Source: JBBQHX01 sp038324385 (GTDB taxonomy: Bacteria > Gemmatimonadota > Gemmatimonadetes > Gemmatimonadales > Gemmatimonadaceae). Taken from it: a DNA stretch of 10,914 nucleotides. The stretch is from assembly GCA_038324385.1 (NCBI GenBank), contig JBBQHX010000112.1, forward strand, positions 1 through 10,914. The letters are read 5' to 3'. The notes beneath the pieces were generated by a model. That model was not told the origin of the DNA. It saw nothing but the letters and a program-made list of their open reading frames with translations, and did no database searches. Shown here one piece after another: positions 1-6,569 of this stretch (position 1 is the first letter of the stretch; the number at the start of each line of letters is the position of its first letter). The position numbers and the translations under genes are program-made.

Positions 1-212
1 TGGTGGACGCCGGGCGCGCGGGATTGCTCGTCCCACCGGACGACGTCGCCGCACTCGCCGCGGCCATCCAGCGGGTGCGAGAACGCCCCGACCTGCTACG
101 CCGCCTGGCCGCGGCCGGGCGAGCGCGCGCCCTCGACCGGCACGATGCTCCCCGCGCCGCCGCGCGCTACGCCGACCTGTATCGATCGCTCAATGCCTCG
201 CGGCCGAGCTAG
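1..212 (+). CDS. Glycosyltransferase family 4 (GT-B), C-terminal fragment
   Basis: Only the last ~69 residues are present; the gene begins before the window, and the in-frame GTG at position 3 is an internal valine, not a start. The visible part carries GLLVPPDD followed by an amphipathic helix (ALAAAIQRVRERPDLLRRLA) and an RAR-rich tail ending in YADLYRSL. This is the usual C-terminal end of GT4/GT1-type GT-B glycosyltransferases: the loop after the sugar-nucleotide binding E-x7-E region, then the closing helix. Such enzymes act at the cytoplasmic face of the membrane and add sugars to lipid-linked or cell-surface glycans; donor and acceptor cannot be told from this fragment. Its TAG stop lies 20 nt inside the next gene, so the two are probably translationally coupled in one operon. 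The family call is fairly safe; the substrate is unknown. Confidence 0.75.
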   Translation, partial: VDAGRAGLLVPPDDVAALAAAIQRVRERPDLLRRLAAAGRARALDRHDAPRAAARYADLYRSLNASRPS

Positions 213-1191
213 GCTCGTCTGGCTGGTTCAGATCGTCGTCGCCGCAGTCGCGCTCTGGTTCGCGTGGCGAGCGATCGGCGCCGTGTGGGCCGATCTCCAG
301 GCGCAACCGATCCGGCTTACCCTCCGCTGGACGATGATCGCGGCGTCGGGGCTGGTCGTGCTCGCGACCTACGCGCTGCTGATCGAGCTCTGGCGACTGC
401 TCCTTCGCCGCTGGGGCCACGACCTCGGTATCGTCAACGCGACGCGCATCTGGTTCGTCTCGGCGCTCGGGCGCTGGGTGCCCGGGCGCGTCTGGCAGGT
501 CGGCGCGATGGCCGTTCTCGCGGCGCGGGCCGGCGTGTCGCCCGTCGCGGCGACGGGGTCTGCAATCGTGAACACGGTAGTCAATATTGCGGCCGGTATC
601 GTCGTCGGGGTGGCGACCGGGACCCGGCTGCTGGAGGCCCTGGTGGAAACGCTGCTCGACGGGCGTCCGGGGCCGACCGTCGATGTCGGAACGATCGCGG
701 CGGGATTGGCGGCGGCCGGGTGCATTGGGCTCGCGCTCCTTCCCTGGTTGCTGCCGCGCATAGGACGTCTCGCCGCGCGCGTCTCCGGTCGCCCGGTCGA
801 ACTTCCGATGATCGCTGCGCCAGTCATCTGGATGATTACCCTCGGCCACGTGCTGAGCTGGGTGCTCTACGGCGCCGCCTTCCAGTGGCTCGCGCACGGG
901 GTGCTGGGTCCGTTGCCTGGCGCCACGATATCTTATGTCGCAGTTTTCACGGTTTCGTACGTGTTGGGATATTTCGCATTCATCTTCCCCGGCGGGCTGG
1001 GGCCACGCGAATTGGCCCTCGGTGCCGGGCTGACTACGCTCGGGCTGGCATCGCCCGCCGAGGCGGTGGTGCTGGCGATTGCCTCACGCCTCTGGCTCAC
1101 GGTGCTCGAAGTCGCGCCGGGAGCTCTCTTCCTGGCCGCCGGCGCCTGGCGTCCCCGTACTCCGATCAATCCCCCTGATGGTGCATCCTGA
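193..1191 (+). CDS. Flippase-like membrane protein, lysylphosphatidylglycerol synthase TM family (UPF0104)
   Basis: A 332-residue polytopic inner-membrane protein. I chose the ATG at 193 because it gives a short basic N-terminus (MPRGRAR) directly before the first membrane helix; the in-frame ATG at 145 would add 16 atypical residues and lengthen the overlap with the upstream gene. About eight hydrophobic segments can be seen. Family marks are the GRWVPGRVWQVG segment at residues ~93-104 (the K/R-x-x-P-G-x-x-W signature) and FIFPGGLGPRELALG at ~263-277 (the P-G-G-x-G-x-R-E signature). The family includes the membrane half of MprF and many proteins annotated as flippase-like. The C-terminal aminoacyl-transfer domain of MprF is absent, so this is not a lysyl-PG synthase. 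Between a GT4 and a YfhO gene, a role in moving or handling a lipid-linked intermediate is plausible but inferred. It overlaps yfhO by 14 nt. Confidence 0.8.
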   Translation: MPRGRARLVWLVQIVVAAVALWFAWRAIGAVWADLQAQPIRLTLRWTMIAASGLVVLATYALLIELWRLLLRRWGHDLGIVNATRIWFVSALGRWVPGRVWQVGAMAVLAARAGVSPVAATGSAIVNTVVNIAAGIVVGVATGTRLLEALVETLLDGRPGPTVDVGTIAAGLAAAGCIGLALLPWLLPRIGRLAARVSGRPVELPMIAAPVIWMITLGHVLSWVLYGAAFQWLAHGVLGPLPGATISYVAVFTVSYVLGYFAFIFPGGLGPRELALGAGLTTLGLASPAEAVVLAIASRLWLTVLEVAPGALFLAAGAWRPRTPINPPDGAS

Positions 1192-3571
1192 CGTATCGAC
1201 GGCCGCGGCCGACGCCGACGCGGGGCCGCGTCGCGCGCTTCTCTGGGCGCTGCTCGCCTACGCCATCGCTGCGCTGACGCTGGGATTTCCGGCGCTTACC
1301 GGCCAATTCCTGGTCAATCCCGTCAGCGACCAGTACATCGCCGGCTACGCGTTCCGCGACTTCGCTGCACAGTCACTGCGCGAGACCGGCAGCTTTCCCC
1401 TCTGGAACCCCTACATCTTCGGGGGGATGCCGTACGTCGCCGCGATGCACGGCGACATCTTCTATCCGACGTTCCTGCTGCGGATGATCCTCCCCACCGA
1501 CGTCGCGATGACGTGGGGTTTCATCCTTCATCTCTTTCTCGCTGGCCTGTTCACGTACGGGTTCCTCCGGCGCACCGGAGTCGGGTTCGCCGGGTCCTTG
1601 GTCGGTGGACTCGCCTACATGCTCAGTGGGCAGATCGCGTCGTACGCGTCGCCGGGCCATGACGGAAAGCTGTTCGTCTCGGCGTTACTCCCGCTCTTTC
1701 TCTGGGCGCTCCATTTTGCGATCCGGGAAGGGCGGCACGCGGCGTGGGGCGGCATCGCGTTGATCGTCGGACTCGGCGTGCTGAGTCCGCACCCGCAGCT
1801 CCTGCAGTACATGCTGGTGACCGGCGGCTGCTATGCACTCTTCCTCGCGTTCACGGCGAACAGGGCAGGGGAGCGGCTCGAGCGCCCCATCGCTGTCCGC
1901 CGCCTCGTGTTCAGCCTGATCGCCATCGCGGTCGGCGGCGCGATCGGCGCGATTCAGTTCTGGCCGCTGCAGGAGTACGTCCCGTGGTCGCCGCGTGCGG
2001 GCGGTACCGGATGGGACCACGCGACGTCGTTCTCGATGCCGCTGCCGGAGCTGCTGGTCAACACGTATCTGCCCCAGTTTACGGGGATTCTCTTCAATTA
2101 TACCGGACAGAACGGAATTCACTTCCACTCGGAATACCTCGGCGTCGCGGTGCTCTTCCTGGCCGGCCTCGGCCTGACGCGGGCCAGCGGAATCGGCCGC
2201 GCGCCGCGATGGTTCTGGATCGGGGCGCTGGTCGTCAGCGCGCTCTGGGCGCTCGGCGGGAACACGCCGTTCTACCATCTGATCTACGCGCTCGTGCCCG
2301 GCACGAAGTTCTTCCGGGCGCCGAGTACAATCTTTTACGTGACGAGCTTCGCGGTGGCGGTGCTGGCCGCGTTCGGAACCGACCGGCTGGTACGCGGCCG
2401 CGTTTCCCCGCGATATGCGGCAGCCTGGGTTGGCGCCGCTCTCGTGCTCGCCATCCTGGCGTCGACCGGCGCGATGACCAACCTCAGCGCGGCCCTCGCC
2501 GCACCGGGCGCCGAGTCCTACGCGCTCGAGAATGGGGACGCGATCGTGTCGGGCGCGTGGAGAACGTTCGGCTTCGTGCTCGCGATTGCGGGCGTCGCCC
2601 TGCTGGCCGCGCGCGGGAGTCTGCGGCCGCTGGTCGCGGTGGGGGTCGTCACGCTGATCGTCACCGCCGATCTCTGGAGCATCGCCCGCCTGTACTGGAC
2701 TTTCTCGCCGCCAGCCGCGGAGCTGTATGCGAGCGACCCCGCCGCGGATTACGTGAAGGCTCTGCCGTCTCCGCCACGCGTCGTCGCCCGGCAGCTCGGG
2801 GCGCCGCAGGCGCCCAACGATCCCTTCCTGCGTCACGACGCGCTCTGGGTTTCCGGCGTTCGCAACGCACTGGGGTACCACGGTAACGAGCTGGGACGCT
2901 ACCAGATTCTCGTCGGAGAAGACGAGGGATACCGCCCGGTCCTCACGAATCCAAACATCTGGGCGTTGCTGAATATCGGCTACATGTACACCGACCTTCC
3001 CGACCTCCCGTTTGGGGACCGCGTCGTCGGACCGGTGCGCAACGCGGCCGGCAGCGAGGTCTACCTCTACGATCTGCCAGGCGAACAGCCGGCCGCATGG
3101 GTGGCGCCCGCCATCGTCACGGCGCCCGATGATCAGGTGCTCGCGACCGTGCTCGACCCCCGGTTCGACGTGTACTCGGTTGCCCTGATGACCGATTCCG
3201 CCGATGTGGCCAGCGCCGAGCTCAATGCCGCGCCCGCGCGGTTGACGCTCCCGGTGACAGTCACCCGACCGGCGCCAGGCCGGATCGACCTCGCGCTTGC
3301 CGAGCCCGCACCCGAGGGAAGTGCGGTGGTGGTGTCCGAGAACTACTACCCGGGGTGGACCGCGACCGTTGATGGACAGCCGGCTCCGGTGTGGCGGACG
3401 AATTACGTCCTGATGGGGGTTCCGCTCGCCGCCGGGGCGACGAACGTCTCGCTGACGTTCACCAATCCACCTTACGAGCAGGGAAAGGTCGTGACGCTCC
3501 TCGCCCTCCTCGTCAGCATCGCGCTCCTCGCCGGCGGGGTAGTGCTGGATCGGAGGCGCTTGCGTGGATGA
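1178..3571 (+). CDS. YfhO-family multispanning membrane protein (GT-C-like glycosyltransferase)
   Basis: A 797-residue protein with a first membrane helix at ~20-42, an acidic motif VSDQY at ~47-51 in the first outer loop, then FPLWNPYIFGGMPY, which is characteristic of YfhO proteins. About a dozen hydrophobic segments lie in residues 20-540. A large extracytoplasmic C-terminal domain (~545-765) contains the family's closing pattern YYPGWTATVDG...NYVLMGVPLAAG near residues 723-757, and a last helix (~771-790) with a basic cytoplasmic tail ends the protein. In Bacillus and Listeria, YfhO proteins work with a CsbB-type GT2 and a GtcA-type flippase to put sugars onto wall polymers outside the membrane. 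The acceptor here is unknown. The ATG at 1178 lies inside the upstream gene; GTG 1181 is an alternative start, and no strong Shine-Dalgarno decides between them. The gene overlaps the GT2 downstream by 8 nt. Confidence 0.85.
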   Translation: MVHPDVSTAAADADAGPRRALLWALLAYAIAALTLGFPALTGQFLVNPVSDQYIAGYAFRDFAAQSLRETGSFPLWNPYIFGGMPYVAAMHGDIFYPTFLLRMILPTDVAMTWGFILHLFLAGLFTYGFLRRTGVGFAGSLVGGLAYMLSGQIASYASPGHDGKLFVSALLPLFLWALHFAIREGRHAAWGGIALIVGLGVLSPHPQLLQYMLVTGGCYALFLAFTANRAGERLERPIAVRRLVFSLIAIAVGGAIGAIQFWPLQEYVPWSPRAGGTGWDHATSFSMPLPELLVNTYLPQFTGILFNYTGQNGIHFHSEYLGVAVLFLAGLGLTRASGIGRAPRWFWIGALVVSALWALGGNTPFYHLIYALVPGTKFFRAPSTIFYVTSFAVAVLAAFGTDRLVRGRVSPRYAAAWVGAALVLAILASTGAMTNLSAALAAPGAESYALENGDAIVSGAWRTFGFVLAIAGVALLAARGSLRPLVAVGVVTLIVTADLWSIARLYWTFSPPAAELYASDPAADYVKALPSPPRVVARQLGAPQAPNDPFLRHDALWVSGVRNALGYHGNELGRYQILVGEDEGYRPVLTNPNIWALLNIGYMYTDLPDLPFGDRVVGPVRNAAGSEVYLYDLPGEQPAAWVAPAIVTAPDDQVLATVLDPRFDVYSVALMTDSADVASAELNAAPARLTLPVTVTRPAPGRIDLALAEPAPEGSAVVVSENYYPGWTATVDGQPAPVWRTNYVLMGVPLAAGATNVSLTFTNPPYEQGKVVTLLALLVSIALLAGGVVLDRRRLRG
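3552..3556 (+). promoter_or_regulatory. Shine-Dalgarno GGAGG deciding a GTG start
   Basis: GGAGG sits 7 nt before GTG 3564, inside the last codons of the YfhO gene. This favours the GTG start of the GT2. The ATG at 3568 is in another frame and does not encode the GT2. Confidence 0.7.
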
Positions 3572-4286
3572 TCGCGCGCTGGTCATCGTGCCGACCTACA
3601 ACGAACGGGAGAACCTCGCCCGCCTGGTCGAGCGTGTGCTCGAGCAGGATCCGCGTATCGACATGCTCATTGTCGACGACGGGTCCCCGGACGGCACGGG
3701 TGCCCTGGCCGACGAGATCGTCGCCGCGAATCCGCGGGTTCACGTGCTCCACCGCCCCAGAAAGATGGGGCTCGGCACAGCCTACCTCGCCGGCTTCCGG
3801 TGGGCGCTCGCGCGCGACTACGAGTTCGTCTTCGAGATGGACGCCGACTTTTCGCATGACCCGGCCCACCTCCCCCAGTTCCTGGAAGCGATCGAGCATG
3901 CGGACCTGGTGCTCGGCTCGCGCTACCGCAATGGGAAGGTGACAGTCGTCAATTGGCCGATCACGCGGCTCATCCTCAGCTACTCGGCCAACATCTACGC
4001 CCGCACCGTCACCGGACTCCCGCTTTTCGACGGCACCGGCGGGTTCAAGTGCTTCCGTCGGAAAGTACTCGAAGCGATCGATCTAAAAGACGTACGCTCA
4101 AACGGTTACGCGTTTCAGATCGAGATGAGCTTCAGGGCGTGGCGGCAGGGATTCCGCATGGTCGAGATCCCGATCGTCTTCGTCGACCGGACGGAAGGGG
4201 AGTCGAAGATGTCCAAGCGCATCGTCCGCGAGGCTGTCTGGATGGTCTGGCGCCTTCGCTGGTGGGCGATCCGGGGACGGGTATGA
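3564..4286 (+). CDS. Polyprenol monophosphomannose synthase-like glycosyltransferase (GT2, DPM1-type)
   Basis: A 240-residue soluble GT-A enzyme expected to move a sugar, probably mannose, from its nucleotide donor to polyprenyl phosphate at the cytoplasmic membrane face. In order: VIVPTYNERENL (7-18), IVDDGSPDGT (36-45), the metal-binding DAD at 93-95 within MDADFSHDP, GSRYRNG (118-124), DGTGGFKCFRR (156-166), SNGYAFQIEM (179-188) and VDRTEGESKMS (207-217). Together these are diagnostic of the dolichyl/polyprenyl-phosphate mannose synthase group. It has the short form without the C-terminal membrane helices or GtrA-like domain found in longer relatives; the basic, tryptophan-rich tail (WMVWRLRWWAIRGR) may attach it to the membrane. 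Starts at GTG with a good GGAGG site, overlapping YfhO by 8 nt and dapF by 4 nt (ATGA). Mannose rather than glucose or another sugar is inferred from the family. Confidence 0.88.
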   Translation: MDDRALVIVPTYNERENLARLVERVLEQDPRIDMLIVDDGSPDGTGALADEIVAANPRVHVLHRPRKMGLGTAYLAGFRWALARDYEFVFEMDADFSHDPAHLPQFLEAIEHADLVLGSRYRNGKVTVVNWPITRLILSYSANIYARTVTGLPLFDGTGGFKCFRRKVLEAIDLKDVRSNGYAFQIEMSFRAWRQGFRMVEIPIVFVDRTEGESKMSKRIVREAVWMVWRLRWWAIRGRV

Positions 4287-5137
4287 GACGCGGCGACGAC
4301 ACTTCGCCCCTCACGGGCATTCCCTTCACCAAGATGTCGGGGTCGGGGAACGACTTCGTAGTCTTCGACGGGCGGACGGTGCCGGTCGAGCGGGCGACCG
4401 CTCCCGCCCTCGTGCGCCGGTTGTCGGAACGGCGGCACGGGGTGGGTGCTGACGGCGTGGTGATCCTGCTTCCGCCGAGCGTGGAGGATGTGGCCGAGGG
4501 CACTGCATTTACGATGATCTACTGCAACGCCGATGGCACCCGCGCCGAGATGTGCGGGAACGCTGCGCTGTGCAGCACAGCGCTCGCGGTCGAGTGGGGG
4601 CTCGCCGATCCAGCCCACATGCGCTTCCGAACCGACAGCGGTGTGGTCACGGCCCGCATTCGGGGTGGGCAGCCTGAGATCGACCTCGCCGCGGTGGACG
4701 CGGTTCGCCTCGACGCTGGGATCGTACTCGAGCCGGGAGAGCTCCGCATCGGGTTCGCAGCGGTGGGGGTGCCGCACCTCGTCGTGCTCCGCAGTGACTG
4801 CGCGAGCGTGGACGTGGCGGCGCGCGGCGGAACGCTCCGCCATCACGCCTCGCTCCCGACGGGTGGCAACGTCAACTTCGTCGCCGCACGTCCCGACGGC
4901 CGGTTCGACATCCGGACGTACGAGCGGGGGGTGGAAGCGGAAACGCTGGCCTGCGGCACTGGTGCAACCGCGGCGGCGATCCTGCTGACCGCGTGGGGGA
5001 CGGCGACCGGTAATCAGGTCGCGCTCGTGACCCTGAGCGGCATGGAGCTGGTCGCCACGCCGAATCGCACCGACGCGGGGTGGGTCCCGGCGCTACGAGG
5101 CGCCGGACGCGTGGTGTACTCGGGAACGCTGCGCTGA
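4283..5137 (+). CDS. dapF: Diaminopimelate epimerase
   Basis: Interconverts LL- and meso-2,6-diaminopimelate in the cytoplasm. This is the late step of the DAP/lysine pathway that supplies peptidoglycan cross-linking. The 284-residue length is usual for DapF. The N-terminal half has FTKMSGSGNDFVVFDG (15-30) and CNADGTRAEMCGNAALC (81-97), with the first catalytic cysteine at Cys91. The second half repeats the fold, with GVPH (162-165, substrate-site His165), GGNVNF (194-199), YERGVEAET (213-221) and ACGTG (223-227), with the second catalytic cysteine at Cys224. Both acid-base cysteines are intact, so the enzyme should be active and independent of PLP. The ATG at 4283 overlaps the upstream TGA as ATGA, indicating coupling; the Met at residue 18 lies inside the conserved motif and cannot be the start. 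It is the last gene of the operon, and no clear intrinsic terminator follows. Confidence 0.96.
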   Translation: MRRGDDTSPLTGIPFTKMSGSGNDFVVFDGRTVPVERATAPALVRRLSERRHGVGADGVVILLPPSVEDVAEGTAFTMIYCNADGTRAEMCGNAALCSTALAVEWGLADPAHMRFRTDSGVVTARIRGGQPEIDLAAVDAVRLDAGIVLEPGELRIGFAAVGVPHLVVLRSDCASVDVAARGGTLRHHASLPTGGNVNFVAARPDGRFDIRTYERGVEAETLACGTGATAAAILLTAWGTATGNQVALVTLSGMELVATPNRTDAGWVPALRGAGRVVYSGTLR

Positions 5138-5446
5138 GGACGCGCGACCCGTGCTGGGCGGCAACGGCGCGGTTCGCCCGGATCGGCCCGGCGCGGGAGC
5201 GCTGGGGGGGGACGCGAGCCTCACCTTGCTGGAAAAGGGAAACCGGATTCGAGATGCGGCGGCCGAATGCTTAACCACGTATCGGATCGTCGCAGCGGCA
5301 CGAGCCGTCGGCCGAGCTCAAGACGCTCCCGTCCCACCTCGAGTCAGCCCAGCCGCGAACGCAACCGGGGAAGGTGATATGGACAAACAACTTGGGGACG
5401 CGTGTGGGATCTGACATCGACTTCTCCACAGTTATCCACCAAGTCT
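5138..5446. other. Noncoding stretch between dapF and the dif-like site
   Basis: About 309 bp with no credible gene: frames here have random-looking composition and no ribosome-binding sites. It carries an 8-G run at 5204-5211 and loose GC-rich self-complementarity after dapF, but no hairpin followed by a T-tract, so the dapF operon terminator is not identified. At its right edge are two tandem DnaA-box-like 9-mers (5422-5440). A hand count for 5141-5440 gives G and C almost equal (about 103 G to 96 C). Confidence 0.6.
5422..5440 (+). promoter_or_regulatory. Two tandem DnaA-box-like 9-mers
   Basis: TTCTCCACA (5422-5430) and TTATCCACC (5432-5440) each match the DnaA-box consensus TTATCCACA at 8 of 9 positions. 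They are in the same orientation and one base apart, giving a 10-bp repeat. They end 6 bp before the dif-like site. They may bind DnaA or serve as accessory sites; with only two imperfect boxes and no dnaA or dnaN gene, an origin is not supported. Confidence 0.35.
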
Positions 5447-5474
5447 AGTTTACATAACATCTATTATACGGCGT
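5447..5474 (-). other. dif: Candidate chromosome dimer-resolution site dif (XerC/XerD core)
   Basis: A 28-bp site with 11-6-11 layout in an AT-rich island inside GC-rich DNA. Read on the minus strand, the left (XerC-type) arm is ACGCCGTATAA, the centre is TAGATG, and the right (XerD-type) arm is TTATGTAAACT. The right arm is identical, from memory, to the XerD arm of Bacillus subtilis and Staphylococcus aureus dif, and differs from the E. coli arm TTATGTTAAAT at 2 of 11 positions. The two arms are inverted with TTAT facing the centre on each side, and the XerC arm is the more divergent one, as in known dif sites. Over 28 bp I count 22 matches to B. subtilis dif as I remember it. XerC and XerD recombine such sites, under FtsK control, to resolve chromosome dimers at division. 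Gene directions and nucleotide skew around it fit a terminus. An integrated Xer-dependent element's attachment site is the main alternative. Confidence 0.72.
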
Positions 5475-6436
5475 ATCGCCCTTGCTGCGTCCGGGTGTGG
5501 GGCGCCGCATGGCCGACCCGTGACCTAGTCGCATCGGCCGATGGTTGCCCGCTGCCACGGCTCTCGCGGCCTGCGCACAGTCGCTGCACTCGTCCGCGGA
5601 ACGAGCGAGCGGCTCGGAAACACTGACTCGAGACCCAGTCGCCCGACCGGACACAATCGCGGCGATCGCCCCTCGCGCTCGATCGCCCGCGTGCGCCCTC
5701 TGGATTGGCGCCGAGCCGGACTGCGCCCTGAGGCGCGGGGCTACCGGCGCACCCACAATTCCACGCCGATCGACTCTCGGCGACTCCGCGCCTCGCCGCT
5801 CTCAGCCGTCCGATCGCGGCACGTACTTGGTTGCCGGCCGACGACTGACGACTCCTGGCGGAGACCGGAGTTCTCGCTCGGCCGCGCCCGCGTCGTGAGG
5901 ATTTCGTGTTTGGTGCCCATCACGTCACCTGCGAAAATGCCTCGCACCCTTGAGTACCGGATTCGCGACGATCACACCGCATCCCCATGTACCGCAAGGT
6001 GTTATGGGCTCTGCCTCACCTTTAGCGTTAACTCCGTTCTGGACACTGGCCGCTACCCCTCTGCCGATCTGGCCGGATACGGCTCACTCCCCGATACATC
6101 GCTTCTTCATGCCGACCTGAGCAGCGCGCCGCATTCTCGAACGCTCGATCAGCCCGGAGTGGCACCGTGCGTTCGTCCCTGCTGCTGCCCCCCCCCGACC
6201 GATCCCCGTGCATCATCGCGACACCGAACCAGTATCGCGCCAGCCGCCACTATCGCGACAGTGGCGACTGGCGCCATGGCGCGCCCCATCGAGCCGGCCA
6301 AATTGGCGGTCGGCCGCTCCTTCGGAACAGAGCCTCGGTCGATCAGAGGCTGAGCCATTCAGCCAATGCGTCCCCAGACCCAAACCCAGCGTCCGCTGTG
6401 TATCGCCCTCGACCGACAGAGGCGTCGGTCAATGAC
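5475..6436. other. Long noncoding stretch right of the dif-like site
   Basis: About 960 bp without a supportable gene. Open frames exist on both strands, but their products are Arg/Pro/Ser/Thr-rich, lack recognisable domains and have no good ribosome-binding site. No tRNA, rRNA, RNase P RNA, tmRNA or SRP RNA signature was seen. The + strand is clearly C-rich: a hand count over 5481-6420 gives about 268 G and 361 C. It holds a 12-bp palindrome (5532-5543), a 5-4-5 hairpin (5723-5736), a 6-bp stem AAGGTG/CACCTT (5996-6022), a 9-C run (6188-6196) and the strong hairpin listed separately. Confidence 0.6.
6237..6274. repeat. 38-nt near-perfect inverted repeat (long hairpin)
   Basis: GCGCCAG (6237-6243) pairs with CTGGCGC (6268-6274), and CGCCACT (6245-6251) pairs with AGTGGCG (6260-6266). 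A single C-A mismatch separates the two 7-bp stems, and the loop is 8 nt. A 12-bp palindrome GCGCCATGGCGC (6271-6282) overlaps its right end. There is no T-tract on either strand, so it is not an ordinary intrinsic terminator; it could be a REP-type element, a protein-binding palindrome or an RNA structure. Confidence 0.6.
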
Positions 6437-6472
6437 AAAAAGCCCCACCACGACGTGATGTCGGGGTGGGGC
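6437..6472 (-). terminator. Intrinsic terminator of the TPR gene
   Basis: On the minus strand a hairpin with outer stem GCCCCACC/GGTGGGGC (6465-6472 with 6442-6449), one mismatch, an inner stem CGAC/GTCG and a 5-nt loop is followed at once by TTTTT (6437-6441). It lies about 100 nt beyond the stop of the minus-strand TPR gene. On the + strand the hairpin is preceded by A5 and lacks a T-tract after it, so it works mainly for leftward transcription. Confidence 0.88.
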
Positions 6473-6569
6473 CGTCTTGGTCGGACTCAACCGTTTGGCT
6501 TTTCAGCCCGTGCGAGTGCGAATCGAAATATCTCGAACCGCGGAGCGAGCCACCGGACCGCTCGGACCG

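Noticed and set aside
145..192. Upstream ATG extension of the flippase-like gene
   Set aside because: Adds 16 residues with no family similarity and lengthens the overlap with the GT4 gene; the ATG at 193 gives a normal basic N-terminus.
1685..3586. Long minus-strand frame (633 codons) opposite the YfhO gene
   Set aside because: Antisense shadow of a GC-rich gene: Arg/Glu/Gly-rich product without domains, while the + strand frame has clear YfhO motifs and membrane helices.
5400..5480. Replication origin (oriC) suggested by DnaA-box-like 9-mers beside an AT-rich island
   Set aside because: Only two imperfect boxes, no dnaA, dnaN, parAB or gid genes, and flanking genes point towards the site. 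The AT-rich island is better explained by the dif-like 11-6-11 structure.
5996..6022. Possible terminator AAGGTG...CACCTTT on the + strand
   Set aside because: Only a 6-bp stem with a 15-nt loop and three T; no + strand gene directly before it.
5541..6353. 270-codon + strand frame in the gap right of the dif-like site
   Set aside because: Arg/Ser/Pro/Thr-rich product, no recognisable domain, no Shine-Dalgarno, and codon use unlike the real genes nearby; a by-product of high GC content.
6149..6358. 69-codon minus-strand frame with one hydrophobic stretch (MAPVATVAIVAAGAILV)
   Set aside because: No usable ribosome-binding site, it contains a G9 run in its reading frame, third positions are less GC-rich than in the real genes, and it lies beyond the terminator of the upstream gene and over the long hairpin. 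A small membrane protein cannot be excluded.
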